Shown here in pieces: positions 33,764 through 43,181 of a DNA stretch of 64,000 nt. Position 1 is the first letter of the stretch. Every line of letters begins with the position of its first letter. Source of the stretch: Alistipes indistinctus YIT 12060 (GTDB taxonomy: Bacteria > Bacteroidota > Bacteroidia > Bacteroidales > Rikenellaceae); NCBI RefSeq assembly GCF_025144995.1, contig NZ_CP102250.1:1736001-1800000 (forward strand). Reading direction: 5' to 3'. Both the position numbers and the translations under genes were made by a program. Below the pieces are notes generated by a model. The model was not told the origin of the DNA and made no database searches. It worked only from the letters and a program-made list of their open reading frames with translations.

Positions 33764-36596
33764 CACCCGTCACGACGCCGTTACGATCGCTCGGTTTGTA
33801 GACGTACACGCCCAGCGACGTATCGTTCTTGGGCATGCGCACCAACCGCATATCGAACGTAACGATACCACCGTACGACCAAAGGGTGGTAGCCCGGCCG
33901 GAATGGGTCGCGGAGCCGGAAGAAATCCCGATGAAGCGGGCAAAATCATAATAGAGGTTCAGCCGGATACGGTTGAAATAGACGATGCTGTTGATACCGC
34001 CGTCCGGATAGCAGAGCGGCAATTGGTAATCGGCCGAGAAGGCGGCGTAACGCGTTGCCACCACGTCGTAATCGGCCCCGCGCGGATAGAGTTCCTTGTA
34101 ATAGAAATTATACCGATCGACAGGTTGGTATTGCACATTCCCGCGCAGCGTCAGGCTGTGGTGGCGGGCCACACCCGGCGTGTAAACACGTCCGTAAAGC
34201 GAATAGATCGTTCCGAAATCGCTCCGGAACGGCGCCCCCACCGTCGTAAATTTGACCGCGTATCCCCACCGGGGCAGGAAATCGCGTGTCCCCATCCGTA
34301 CGTTGTCGATAAAACTCAGTCCCGCCACACCCCTCGTCACCCCTTTTTCATAAGAGGTACTTTGCTGCTTGTAGAGCAGGGCGTTGAGGTAATAAAACTG
34401 GGCAAAAGGTGTCAGCGTACGGATATGATAGCCCGAGGCAAGCGTCATCGGCAACGAAACGTCCACCGTGAACTGAAAATGGTTGCTCAGCGAAACCGGA
34501 AGTGCCTCGGGTACCTTTTCGCCATAGATTAACTGCTTGCCGCCGCCATAATCGACCGCGAAATCGAATTTCGGGGCCAACCCGTAATAACCGAACGACC
34601 CGCGCACCCGATGCCCTTTCCCGCTATAACCGTACGAAAGATACGCTTCGGTGCTGGTCAGCAGGTTCTGCGACATGACCGTAGCCCCAAAGCCTATATC
34701 GAGCTTGTTCTCGTCGGCGATTTTCGACGGGTTGAAACTCCAGGGCGCCCAACTGTGCGGATTGAACAGGTGCAGCCCTTTGCGGTAACGCTTCACCCGG
34801 TGTGTCGAATCGATCGTCCGCGCAAGCCGAACCGTATCGAGGTTGACTACATCCCATTTCCGGCGCGGCGGATTGACAATGTTCTCCGGCAGACGGGAAT
34901 AAGCGATACGCTGCATCGAATCGCCGTCCATACGCTGGTGCGAAAGACGGTAACCACCGAGCGTATACGTCGTCATGTACAGTTTATCACTGCCCGGTAC
35001 GGGAGCAGAGGGCGAAACCGAACCGTAACGCGAGGTCGTCACCCGGAACTCCTCGCCTCGGGCCAGATCGTACACATGCACTTCGTCATAGCCCGACGCG
35101 ATCGAATTGAAAGTTAACTTGCCCGCCCCGGCCCGCAGGTTGTAGATACTCGTATAGCCCGGCTGCGTAATCGGTGCAATCCGCCCGCTGCAGGTGTCGA
35201 TCCGGCAGATCGACATGCCGGCGTCGCCGAGTGTAATAAAGGCCATTGTACCGGTCAGATCGTCGTAAGCCAACCCGTGCACCGAAAGCGTGTCTGGTAC
35301 CTCAAACGAGCGGCCGCCGCCAAAATCTATGGAATAACGGCCGGTATAATCGTATCCCACGGAGGCAACTCGGCCATCCGGAAGCGGAGTCGGATAAAGG
35401 GCGTTTTCACGGTCGCGCAACAGGCGCTTCCGGCCGTTACGCAGGTCGTAGCTCACTGCGCGGGCATTGACGCGCTGATCCCAAAAAATACTGCTGCGGT
35501 ACTCACTCCAATACAGCGTGCTGTCGCGCATAACAGGTGCCGTACCCACCCAACCGGTATAAAACAGCTTTTTCTCCCCTGCCGAACGGGGATCGACCTT
35601 TACGATCCGGCTAGGCCGGTCGAGATCGCGTTTGAGCGCCAGAATTGTAGTATCGTTGAGCGCTATCGGCGCGGTATAGACCGTATAGCTGGTGGTAGGG
35701 GTTGGAATCAGCGAAGCGCTGTTCGAACGGGGCGGCAGCGAATCCCAAAATGCCTTCAGGTCGCCGAAGGTATGCCACAACATCTTAGTCGGGCTGGTTT
35801 TGTAATACTTGCCCAACGCCCAATGCGTCGTAAGGATCGTATAAGGGTATTTAGAACTGTACCTCGCCACGCGGTCCCAGATATCGTCGCCGTAACGCTC
35901 GCGGGACCATGCGGTCATCTGATAACCCAACTGATAGTGATCGGGAATGTAATCCTTGTAAGACCCGCAGAACCATTTATCGGGCACATATCGTTTGGTG
36001 CCTTCGGCCATATAGGCGCGGTATCCGATCGTAAACGAGGGCTGCAACGCGCGCCCGAACGAAGCCATCTGCGTCTCGGCCTGTACGGCGTCGCCTTCGA
36101 GCAGCCACACCGGAATCAACGCCTGGCTGATCAGGCCCGACTGCTGGCCGATGAACCAGCCCAGCGGTTTCATAAAGGAGCGGTACAGATTGCCGTACTG
36201 GACGGTATGGCGCGACTCGTGCGCCACCAATTGCTTGAACCACGGCTGGGCATAGGGAGCCAGGTCCGGGATCAGTTCGAGCTCCATCCGCTTGGGCGCC
36301 CACATCACGATGCCGTTCGCATTGAAATTCTGGGTATGCAGTACCGCCGGGACCTTCAACGGTTTGTAGCTGAACCCGTAGGTCATCGTCGGCGTAATAC
36401 CCTCCATCACCGAAAGCACCTGCGCAGCGCCCCCGCTGAAATAATCGGGATAAACGATCTTGCCTCGCGGCCCTTCGACCTGCATCCAGCGAATACCGGC
36501 CGGCGACCGGCCCCAGTCATAGTACTGCCCCCAGGCCGGAAGCGCCGCGCAGCATGCCCACAGGCAACACAAACGCAGGAGAAGTCGGCACACCAT
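33741..36596 (-). CDS. Large outer-membrane protein: gluzincin-like, propeller and beta-barrel parts
   Basis: The 951-residue protein starts with a signal peptide (cut after ALPAWG). Residues about 30-290 look like a peptidase_MA/M1-like domain: HESRH at 126-130 fits HExxH, and WLLEGDA with Glu167 resembles the WLxEG glutamate of gluzincins. Residues about 300-590 are beta-propeller-like repeats (TolB/PD40 style). From about 620 to the end there are alternating strands with aromatic ends, as in outer-membrane barrels, ending in GVNLSLPL. So it may be a surface or periplasmic protease tethered to a barrel; the function is unknown. It starts 2 bases after the stop of the SUI1-like gene, so these are translated from one transcript with ssb. 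Confidence 0.75.
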   Translation of the reverse strand: MVCRLLLRLCCLWACCAALPAWGQYYDWGRSPAGIRWMQVEGPRGKIVYPDYFSGGAAQVLSVMEGITPTMTYGFSYKPLKVPAVLHTQNFNANGIVMWAPKRMELELIPDLAPYAQPWFKQLVAHESRHTVQYGNLYRSFMKPLGWFIGQQSGLISQALIPVWLLEGDAVQAETQMASFGRALQPSFTIGYRAYMAEGTKRYVPDKWFCGSYKDYIPDHYQLGYQMTAWSRERYGDDIWDRVARYSSKYPYTILTTHWALGKYYKTSPTKMLWHTFGDLKAFWDSLPPRSNSASLIPTPTTSYTVYTAPIALNDTTILALKRDLDRPSRIVKVDPRSAGEKKLFYTGWVGTAPVMRDSTLYWSEYRSSIFWDQRVNARAVSYDLRNGRKRLLRDRENALYPTPLPDGRVASVGYDYTGRYSIDFGGGRSFEVPDTLSVHGLAYDDLTGTMAFITLGDAGMSICRIDTCSGRIAPITQPGYTSIYNLRAGAGKLTFNSIASGYDEVHVYDLARGEEFRVTTSRYGSVSPSAPVPGSDKLYMTTYTLGGYRLSHQRMDGDSMQRIAYSRLPENIVNPPRRKWDVVNLDTVRLARTIDSTHRVKRYRKGLHLFNPHSWAPWSFNPSKIADENKLDIGFGATVMSQNLLTSTEAYLSYGYSGKGHRVRGSFGYYGLAPKFDFAVDYGGGKQLIYGEKVPEALPVSLSNHFQFTVDVSLPMTLASGYHIRTLTPFAQFYYLNALLYKQQSTSYEKGVTRGVAGLSFIDNVRMGTRDFLPRWGYAVKFTTVGAPFRSDFGTIYSLYGRVYTPGVARHHSLTLRGNVQYQPVDRYNFYYKELYPRGADYDVVATRYAAFSADYQLPLCYPDGGINSIVYFNRIRLNLYYDFARFIGISSGSATHSGRATTLWSYGGIVTFDMRLVRMPKNDTSLGVYVYKPSDRNGVVTGVNLSLPL

Positions 36597-36598
36597 GC

Positions 36599-36946
36599 TC
36601 AGCTGCCCGCTTTTTTGACCCGGTATCCCTCCCGGAGCAGGATTTCGACTACGCGGTCACGGAAATCGCCCTGAATGACGATCTCGCCCTCTTTCGCCGT
36701 ACCGCCCACACCGCATTTGCTTTTGAGCAGGCGTCCCAACTCTTTCAGGTCGTCGTCGCCGCCGACGAAACCTTTAACCAGAGTCACCTGTTTGCCTGCC
36801 CGCTGCTTGCGGTCGAGCCAAACCCGCAGGTTTTGCCGTGCGGGCGGCAATGTTTCGGCCGTCTCGGCCTGCTCCTGTTCGTATTGGAAATCGGGATTGG
36901 TCGAATAGACGACGTTGAGCCGGCTTTTCCAGTCGTTGTTACTCAT
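36599..36946 (-). CDS. SUI1/YciH-family translation factor-like protein
   Basis: The 115-residue protein has an extended N-terminal tail (residues 1-40) and a C-terminal SUI1/eIF1 domain (about 45-112). It contains [40 protein letters not shown] and [15 protein letters not shown]. Bacterial YciH-type proteins resemble the eukaryotic initiation factor eIF1 and can affect start selection in vitro. Their cellular role is not settled. It lies between ssb (29 bases upstream) and the outer-membrane protein gene (2 bases downstream), on the same strand, suggesting an operon. Confidence 0.92.
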   Translation of the reverse strand: MSNNDWKSRLNVVYSTNPDFQYEQEQAETAETLPPARQNLRVWLDRKQRAGKQVTLVKGFVGGDDDLKELGRLLKSKCGVGGTAKEGEIVIQGDFRDRVVEILLREGYRVKKAGS

Positions 36947-36975
36947 GTTTCGGTACAGTTATTAACAAACAGGCG

Positions 36976-37443
36976 TCAGAACGGCAGATCGTCCACTTCC
37001 TGCGGAGCCGATGCGGCAATATCGCCGGACGGGGAAGGGGAGGACTGCGAAGATTGCGCTGCGCCGCCATAAGATCCTCCGTAAGAGTTGTCCGCCCCCG
37101 AGGCAGGTGCATCCCCGCGGCGCCCGAGCATCTTCAGGTCGTTGGCGACAATTTCGGTCGCATAGCGTTTATTGCCGTCTTTGTCCGTCCAGTCCCTCGT
37201 GCGGAGGCTTCCCTCGATATAGACCTGGCTTCCCTTGCGGATAAAGCGGTCGGCCACGTCGGCCAGGTTACGCCACAGCGTCACGTTATGCCATTCGGTA
37301 TGCTCCTTGGTTTCCTGTGTCTGGCGGTTGTAGATCCGCTCGGTCGTTGCGATCCGCAGGCGCGCCACCTTGACACCGCCTTCGAGCGCTCTCACTTCGG
37401 GATCGGCTCCCACATTGCCGATCAAAATCACTTTGTTGATCAT
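36976..37443 (-). CDS. ssb: Single-stranded DNA-binding protein
   Basis: SSB coats single-stranded DNA in replication, recombination and repair. The 155-residue protein starts MINKVILIGNVGADPEVRAL, the OB-fold start. ATTERIYNRQTQETKEHTEWHNV and the conserved YIEGSLRTRDWTDKDGNKRY follow. The C-terminal third is a flexible Gly/Ser-rich tail ending in the acidic tip EVDDLPF, which binds partner proteins (the usual DDDIPF-type tip). It is a full-length chromosomal SSB. It probably heads the ssb, SUI1, outer-membrane protein transcript. Confidence 0.97.
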   Translation of the reverse strand: MINKVILIGNVGADPEVRALEGGVKVARLRIATTERIYNRQTQETKEHTEWHNVTLWRNLADVADRFIRKGSQVYIEGSLRTRDWTDKDGNKRYATEIVANDLKMLGRRGDAPASGADNSYGGSYGGAAQSSQSSPSPSGDIAASAPQEVDDLPF

Positions 37444-37618
37444 CGCTTTATACTTTTATTGACTAGTCCATACGCGGCCACGCCCTGTGGCTTTCGTTGC
37501 CTGCGCATCATTTCACTTCTTATTCCATTACCGGCATTCCACGTCCGACCGGCTTTCCTTCCGGTTACGGCCTCTGCCGGGATCGGCGGCCCCGTCAGAA
37601 TCCCCTGCCGGGTTTCGG

Positions 37619-38422
37619 TTATAACGCTTCCAGCAGCGCAATAAAGAGCCGGGCCATTTTCTGCTGGGCCTTGCGGCCCTCCTGCTGCACCTCTTCGTGC
37701 GTGGATTTCAGACCGGACAGGCCGATGTTCGTAATGACCGATACGGCAAACACGGGCAGTCCCATATGCCGCGCGGCGATCACTTCGGGGGTAGTGGACA
37801 TTCCCACCGAATCGGCCCCTGCAATGTGGAAAAAACGATATTCAGCCGGTGTCTCGTACGTCGGGCCCGTTCCACCCCAGTAGCAACCGTGTTGCAACGC
37901 AATTCCCTCACGTTCGGCTATCCCGTCAGCCAGCGCGATCAGCTCCCGGCTGTACGCTTCGCTCATATCGGGAAAACGGGGCCCCAGTTCTTCCGGATTA
38001 GGCCCGATCAACGGATTGGGAATCATATTGATGTGATCTGTGATTACCATCACGTCGCCGACATGGAAATCAGGATTGACTCCGCCGCCGGCATTCGACA
38101 CGAACAGGTATTCGATCCCGAGCATTTTCAGCACGCGCACCGGGAAAACCACCTGCTGCGGTGTATAACCTTCATAATAATGGAACCGTCCCTGCATGGC
38201 CACGACACGCTTGCCGCCGAGCATCCCGAAAATCAACCGCCCGGCATGGCCGGCAACCGTCGAGACCGGAAAACCCGGAATATCTTTATAATCGAGTTGT
38301 GCAACGACCTGAATATTGTCCGCCAGGCCGCCTAGCCCGCTGCCCAGGATAATGCCCACCTGGGGTTTGAAATCGACCTTATTCCGGATGAAGGACGCTG
38401 TATTTTTGATTTGTTGTAACAT
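37619..38422 (-). CDS. Purine nucleoside phosphorylase
   Basis: This 267-residue enzyme of the trimeric PNP type cleaves (deoxy)inosine and guanosine with phosphate for purine salvage in the cytosol. Visible landmarks are VGIILGSGLGGLAD at the N-terminus, the phosphate-binding MQGRFHYYEGYTPQQV, FVSNAGGGVN, LQHGCYWGGTGPTYETPAEYRF, and the VGMSTTPEVIAARHMG base-binding region. These mark the PunA/human-PNP family rather than hexameric DeoD. ATG 38422 begins MLQQIKNTASF. Its start overlaps the end of lpxK by 44 bases on the same strand, so translation is probably coupled. Confidence 0.95.
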   Translation of the reverse strand: MLQQIKNTASFIRNKVDFKPQVGIILGSGLGGLADNIQVVAQLDYKDIPGFPVSTVAGHAGRLIFGMLGGKRVVAMQGRFHYYEGYTPQQVVFPVRVLKMLGIEYLFVSNAGGGVNPDFHVGDVMVITDHINMIPNPLIGPNPEELGPRFPDMSEAYSRELIALADGIAEREGIALQHGCYWGGTGPTYETPAEYRFFHIAGADSVGMSTTPEVIAARHMGLPVFAVSVITNIGLSGLKSTHEEVQQEGRKAQQKMARLFIALLEAL

Positions 38423-39452
38423 ACTGTTCGAGTTGGTGTAAGAACCTCTCCTCACGGTCTCCGATAAATTCCACGTGGATCGGTGCATAGTAGATTCTCC
38501 GCTGGATTTCCAACGGAATTTTCTTGCGGTTGGTCAGTTTAACCGCATCTTTTTCGGTCACGACGACGGCCGTATGTTCCGGGGACTCGGCGAGCATGCG
38601 TTTCAACCGCTCCATATCGCGCATGCGGTAAGTGTGATGATCGTCGAACAAAAGCTTGCCCACGATCTTATGATGCTGTGAAAGGGCACTTACAAGCGGT
38701 TTCGGATTCGCAATTCCGCTCATCACGATCACCGGATCATGAGGCTGAACCGCACGCCCGATCTGTTCGGGAAACAACGGCACCGGGTACCCCTGGGCCA
38801 TCCGCGAAAAATAGAGCGACTGGTAAGGAAACAGTTCGAGCCGTTTCTTAACGATACGCATATCAAGCGGATTGATTGTTTCGGGACATTTGGTCACCAG
38901 CACGAAATTGGCCCGGTAAAGCTGGCTGCGGCTGTCGCGCAGCGTTCCCTGGGGCAGGAAAGAGTCGTGGTAGATCGGGTTGTTGTAATCCATCAACAGG
39001 ATGTTGACCCACGATTCGACATAACGGTGCTGGAATGCATCATCCAGAATAATCAGGTTCACTTCGGGGTGCGCCTCCCTCAGGCGCCTGATCCCTTCGA
39101 CCCTGCGCTCGCAGACGGCCACCGGAATCTCCGGATATTTCAGCTTGATCTGTTTGGGTTCGTCACCGATCGCCCGGAACGACGAGCGGACATCCGAAAG
39201 CACGAACCCGCGCGTTTTGCGTTTGTATCCGCGCGAAAGCACCGCTATGTTATAGCGCGATGCGAAATATTCGATCAGGTATTCCGTGACGGGAGTCTTG
39301 CCGGTACCGCCGACAGTGAGGTTTCCGACGCATACAATAGGGATATCGAACTCTTCGCTCCTGAGAATCTTCAGGTCGAAAAGCTTGTGCCTGATCCCGA
39401 CGACCAGTCCGTATATCCAAGCCAGCGGAGCGGCCCAAAGCGTACGCAACAT
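38379..39452 (-). CDS. lpxK: Tetraacyldisaccharide 4'-kinase
   Basis: LpxK phosphorylates the 4' position of the lipid A disaccharide at the inner membrane, a late step in lipid A synthesis. From ATG 39452 the protein is 357 residues. A membrane-associated N-terminal helix (LRTLWAAPLAWIYGLVVGIRHKLFD) is followed by the P-loop VGNLTVGGTGKTPVTEYL. Then come LSRGYKRKTRGF, the DDAFQHRYV segment, and the second-domain VMSGIANPKPL region. A TTG at 39467 is an alternative start but lacks support. A good promoter lies 20 bases upstream. Its end overlaps the purine nucleoside phosphorylase start. Confidence 0.95.
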   Translation of the reverse strand: MLRTLWAAPLAWIYGLVVGIRHKLFDLKILRSEEFDIPIVCVGNLTVGGTGKTPVTEYLIEYFASRYNIAVLSRGYKRKTRGFVLSDVRSSFRAIGDEPKQIKLKYPEIPVAVCERRVEGIRRLREAHPEVNLIILDDAFQHRYVESWVNILLMDYNNPIYHDSFLPQGTLRDSRSQLYRANFVLVTKCPETINPLDMRIVKKRLELFPYQSLYFSRMAQGYPVPLFPEQIGRAVQPHDPVIVMSGIANPKPLVSALSQHHKIVGKLLFDDHHTYRMRDMERLKRMLAESPEHTAVVVTEKDAVKLTNRKKIPLEIQRRIYYAPIHVEFIGDREERFLHQLEQYVTTNQKYSVLHPE

Positions 39453-39471
39453 ACCGAATCGTTCCAATCTT

Positions 39472-39502
39472 CAAAAGTAACTAAAAAAGACTGAATGTCA
39501 AA
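39472..39502 (-). promoter_or_regulatory. Bacteroidetes-type promoter of lpxK
   Basis: On the minus strand, TTTG (39502-39499), a 19-base spacer and TACTTTTG (39479-39472) match the consensus fully. The ATG at 39452 is 19 bases downstream of the -7 box, which supports that start over the TTG. Confidence 0.7.
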
Positions 39503-39568
39503 TTTTTCACGGCAAATGCCGCGCAAAACCCCTCTCCGGCACCGGAACACTCAGTATTCGGCAGTCAT

Positions 39569-41356
39569 TCAACGGATTTCCAACCGGTAGGGCATTACGG
39601 CCTGCACTCCCTGCCGTGAAAGGATCTTCTGTAATCCGGCATACTCCCGGTACAGTTCGCCCAGCCCGTTTTGCAAATGATCCACGCCGGCCCGGGCCGA
39701 AAGCAGCGTAAAGATGCGTGTGAACAGGTCGGGCGCCTGGCTCGGTACGCTGATGCTGAAATCGTCGCTGACCCCGGCCCGGTCGGCCGCGAGCGAAATC
39801 GCATCGGAAAGGCCGCCCCAGGCATCGATCAGCCCGTTGTCAAGCGCGCTGACGCCGGACCATACCCGGCCGCCGCCGATACTGTCCACCTGTGCTTCAG
39901 TCAGGTTGCGTCCTTCGGCTACATGCTTGACAAACCCTGCATAGACTCGCTCGACATTGTGTTGCAGATAATCCCGCTCGGCGGGGGATACCTCCCGGAA
40001 CGGAAACCCTATATCGGCCGACGGATTGGTCTTGGCGACATCCACCGTAACGCCGAGTTTATCCTTCAATCCCTGCCCGGCATTGAACAGCAGCCCGAAT
40101 ACCCCGATCGACCCGGTGATCGTAGTGGGAGAGGCAAGGATCACATCAGCCGGACACGCGATATAATATCCCCCCGATGCGGCCACGTTACCCATCGAAA
40201 CGACGACCGGCTTTTCCGCACGGAGCAGTTCCATCTCATGCCAGATCACCTCCGAAGCAAGCGCACTGCCCCCGGGCGAGTTGACCCGCAGCACCACGGC
40301 CTTGACCTCCTCATCCCGGCGCAAATCGGCCAGTTTCGCCGCAAGCGTCTCGCCGCCCACCTCACGTTCCGGAGCCTCTCCGTCCACAATATCGCCTTCG
40401 GCATAGAGCACGGCGATCCGGTTGCCGGATCCTTTACCGCCGCTGCTGCCGACCTGACCCTGCATCACATAATCTTCCAACGAAATGAACCGGGTCTCCT
40501 GCTGCCCTGTCATCCCGGCCAGCATTGCCTCCATATCAGCGCTGTAAGCGAGTGAATCGACCATTTTTTTCTCCACTGCAAGCGCAGCATCGCCGATGGC
40601 AAGGGTCGAGGCATACTGTTGCAGTGCCGCCGAGTCGAGCGACCGCGCACGAGCGATTCCCCCCACGACATGCGACCAGATCGTGCCGATCAACTCTTCG
40701 GTTTGCCGACGGTTCTCGGGACTCATCCGGTCCATAATAAACGGTTCCACGGCGGCTTTATAAGCACCGTGCCGGATCACTTCGGGCCGGACACCGAGCT
40801 TGTCGAGCAACCCTTTATAAAACATCACGTTCGACGAAAGCCCCTTCCACAGCAAAGTTCCCTGGGGATTGAGGTAAAGACGGTCGGCCACTGAACTGAG
40901 GTAATAAGTACCCTGGGTATAAAAATCGGAATAAGCTACCACGAACTTGCCCGAACGCTCCTTGAATTTGACCAATGCGTCGCGCAGCTCCTCCATCGTC
41001 GCCATCCCGAGCGGCATCACCGGCGACAGGTTCAGGTAAATACCATCGATATGCTTGTCGGATTCGGCCCGTTCGAGTGCGCCGAGCACATCGAGCAGGC
41101 CGAGCTCGCGGTTCATCCGCATCGTCACCCAATCGAGCGATGAGAGCGCTCCCTGCGAAGGGTTGTCCACGACCGGCGTCGCCAGGTCGATCTTCAGGAC
41201 CGTATGCGCCGCGGGCGAGGAGACCGCTGCCGTACTGCCGGAGAGGGCACTCACGCCGATTCCGACCAGAACCATTACACCCAACACGGCGAAAAGAATG
41301 CCGCCGGCCACTACGGCAAGCAGCGAAGCGAAAAATGTTTTGAAAAATGCGTTCAT
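39569..41356 (-). CDS. sppA: Signal peptide peptidase SppA (67K type)
   Basis: SppA degrades leftover signal peptides in the inner membrane. From ATG 41356 (MNAFFKTFFASLLAVV) the protein is 595 residues, the double-domain E. coli-like size. An N-terminal transmembrane helix is followed by two ClpP-like (S49) domains. The first holds the general-base lysine region (SSVADRLYLNPQGTLLWKG and the HGAYKAAVEPF segment). The second holds the catalytic serine in NVAASGGYYIACPAD. LRVNSPGGSALASEVIW is also characteristic. The upstream part of its frame (62 codons) lacks likeness. It lies 117 bases upstream of lpxK, whose own promoter sits between them. Confidence 0.95.
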   Translation of the reverse strand: MNAFFKTFFASLLAVVAGGILFAVLGVMVLVGIGVSALSGSTAAVSSPAAHTVLKIDLATPVVDNPSQGALSSLDWVTMRMNRELGLLDVLGALERAESDKHIDGIYLNLSPVMPLGMATMEELRDALVKFKERSGKFVVAYSDFYTQGTYYLSSVADRLYLNPQGTLLWKGLSSNVMFYKGLLDKLGVRPEVIRHGAYKAAVEPFIMDRMSPENRRQTEELIGTIWSHVVGGIARARSLDSAALQQYASTLAIGDAALAVEKKMVDSLAYSADMEAMLAGMTGQQETRFISLEDYVMQGQVGSSGGKGSGNRIAVLYAEGDIVDGEAPEREVGGETLAAKLADLRRDEEVKAVVLRVNSPGGSALASEVIWHEMELLRAEKPVVVSMGNVAASGGYYIACPADVILASPTTITGSIGVFGLLFNAGQGLKDKLGVTVDVAKTNPSADIGFPFREVSPAERDYLQHNVERVYAGFVKHVAEGRNLTEAQVDSIGGGRVWSGVSALDNGLIDAWGGLSDAISLAADRAGVSDDFSISVPSQAPDLFTRIFTLLSARAGVDHLQNGLGELYREYAGLQKILSRQGVQAVMPYRLEIR

Positions 41357-41555
41357 CTTGTGATTGTTTAGGTACTCCGTACCGTTCGACTGCATTTGGT
41401 CCCTGTTTTGAAAGATTTCCAGTTCAGGACAAATCCCGTTCCGAAAACCGATGCCCGGTTTTTCCGGTCTGCAAGAGGACCGGCCACCGGCAAAACGTCC
41501 GGTGTAATCCGGCCTGGAGGAACTTTCGCAGGCTACCTGCACAAAAATAGTAACT

Positions 41556-41587
41556 TTTGGGAGATCCTGAGCAGTTTATTACCTTTG
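41556..41587 (+). promoter_or_regulatory. Bacteroidetes-type promoter of mrp
   Basis: TTTG (41556-41559), a 20-base spacer and TACCTTTG (41580-41587) match the consensus fully. The ATG at 41614 follows 26 bases later. Confidence 0.7.
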
Positions 41588-41613
41588 CGTACAACTATTA
41601 AACATCCGTCACA

Positions 41614-42687
41614 ATGGACCAAAACGATATTCTGGAAGTCCTGCGCCGCGTGCAACACCCCGAAACAGGCACTGACCTCGTCTCGCAAGGTATGATTGAA
41701 AACCTGATCGTAACCGGAGACAAGATCCAGTTCACGCTCGCGTTTTCCCGCAGCCGCGACCCGTTCGCCGCATCGCTGAAAAAGGCGTGCGAAACCATCC
41801 TGTCCGAAACATTTCCGCAATATGCCGGTCATATTTCGGTCTTCATCAAAGAGGCACCCCCTAAAAAAATAGAACCCAAAAAACCGGAACCGGGAAGCTG
41901 GACGGGCGGGATCAAGCACATTATCGCGGTCAGTTCGGCCAAGGGAGGCGTAGGGAAAAGCACCGTCACGGCCAATCTGGCGGTCGCCCTGCAGCGAATG
42001 GGCTACAGAGTAGGCATTCTCGACGCCGATATTTACGGTCCCTCGATGCCGACGATGTTCGGCGTGGAAGGTTACCAACCCGCCGGCGATGAAGAGGAAG
42101 AGGGAACGCCGCGTATCTATCCGGCGCTCACCATGGGGGTTAAGGTAATGTCGATCGGGTTTTTCATCAACCCGAAAGACGCTTTGATCTGGCGGGGCCC
42201 TATGGCGACCAATGCACTGCGCCAGCTGACCCACCAGACCGATTGGGGAGAACTGGATTTCCTGCTGATCGACATGCCTCCCGGCACGGGCGATATCCAC
42301 CTCTCGCTGATGCAGGACCTGAAAATTTCCGGGGCGATCATCGTCAGCACGCCGCAAAAGATCGCACTGGCCGACGTCCGGCGCGGCATCGGGATGTTCC
42401 GGGCCAAGCAGATCAATATTCCCGTATTGGGCATTGTGGAAAACATGGCCTGGTTCACACCGGCAGAACTGCCTGCAAACCGGTACTACATCTTCGGTAA
42501 AGGAGGAGCACAGGAGTTGGCTCGCAGTGAAAACATACCGTTGCTGGCTGAAATTCCGCTTATCCAGAGCGTCCGCGAAGCGGCCGATGCAGGAACGCCG
42601 GTCGCCACGCAGGAGAGCACCTCCGCCGCCTTTTACACCGGTTTGGCTAAAAACCTCGTAACGGAATTGGAAAAGACGGGACACTGA
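41614..42687 (+). CDS. Mrp/NBP35-family iron-sulphur carrier ATPase (ApbC)
   Basis: This 357-residue P-loop protein carries and transfers [4Fe-4S] clusters to apo-enzymes. The N-terminal 80 residues are a DUF59/MIP18 domain (ILEVLRRVQHPETGTDLV). The ATPase domain starts near 100 with the deviant Walker A SAKGGVGKST. GILDADIYGPSMPTMFG, LLIDMPPGTGDIHLS and STPQKIALADVRRGIGMF follow. The usual CxxC cluster-binding pair near the C-terminus is not obvious: the region after VENMAWFTPAELPANRYYIFG has no CxxC, as in some Bacteroidetes members. Many iron-sulphur enzymes in the window (PFOR, NadA, ThiC) could be clients. It has a full promoter and is the last gene before the putative origin. Confidence 0.93.
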   Translation: MDQNDILEVLRRVQHPETGTDLVSQGMIENLIVTGDKIQFTLAFSRSRDPFAASLKKACETILSETFPQYAGHISVFIKEAPPKKIEPKKPEPGSWTGGIKHIIAVSSAKGGVGKSTVTANLAVALQRMGYRVGILDADIYGPSMPTMFGVEGYQPAGDEEEEGTPRIYPALTMGVKVMSIGFFINPKDALIWRGPMATNALRQLTHQTDWGELDFLLIDMPPGTGDIHLSLMQDLKISGAIIVSTPQKIALADVRRGIGMFRAKQINIPVLGIVENMAWFTPAELPANRYYIFGKGGAQELARSENIPLLAEIPLIQSVREAADAGTPVATQESTSAAFYTGLAKNLVTELEKTGH

Positions 42688-43181
42688 CGATAACTTTTTC
42701 CACACTGTCTGTCAGTAAACTCGCTTCCAACTATTTATCACACCGAAGATCGTTTTAATAAATTGTTAACAGAACATTAAACCGGTGTGTATCGAAAATG
42801 AAAGTTTTCTCATCCGGGCTATTGTTTGTTCGATCGTTGAGTTGATATAGACGTTTTTAGCAGAGATGCAAACTTTTTTTGCTGTGATCTTTCAACACTC
42901 TCTTATCGGGTTTTCCACCGGTCCGGGACGCGGCCGATCGGATGTCGATATGTTGGCAACGCTTACCGACAACTGTCGATAACCGGATAAAAAAGGGGCA
43001 TGGACACTTACCGAAGCAATATGATATGTTGATGGATTGTTTTTATTAACTTTACATTTTATCATCCAAAATAGTTCCTCGGAATTATCAACACGGCCAA
43101 CGCCTCTTATTATTACTCTTTTCTTTTTAAATTTTAAAAAGGAAATAAAAATATAAAAAAGAACTGTTCACACTGCTGCCT
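42688..43181 (+). other. Candidate chromosomal replication origin (oriC)
   Basis: This 494-base gap holds no gene. DnaA-box-like sites (consensus TTATNCACA) are TTTTCCACA at 42696-42704 (+), TTATCGACA at 42982-42974 (-), and TTATCAACA at 43085-43093 (+), each one mismatch off. Weaker ones lie at 42735-42742 and 42911-42919. Bases 43108-43163 are a very AT-rich run suitable for unwinding. The plus strand is C-rich over the genes to the left and G-rich to the right, as expected when crossing an origin in this direction. dnaA is not beside it, which is common in Bacteroidetes. This is an inference from sequence only. Confidence 0.55.

Noticed and set aside
36599-36946. SUI1-like gene as a true initiation factor gene
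   Set aside because: The fold is clear, but bacterial YciH proteins are not essential initiation factors, so I did not assign that role.
38467-38482. A partial parS-like palindrome (TTCCACGTGGA) inside lpxK
   Set aside because: Only the central part matches; the outer bases differ, and it lies within a coding sequence.
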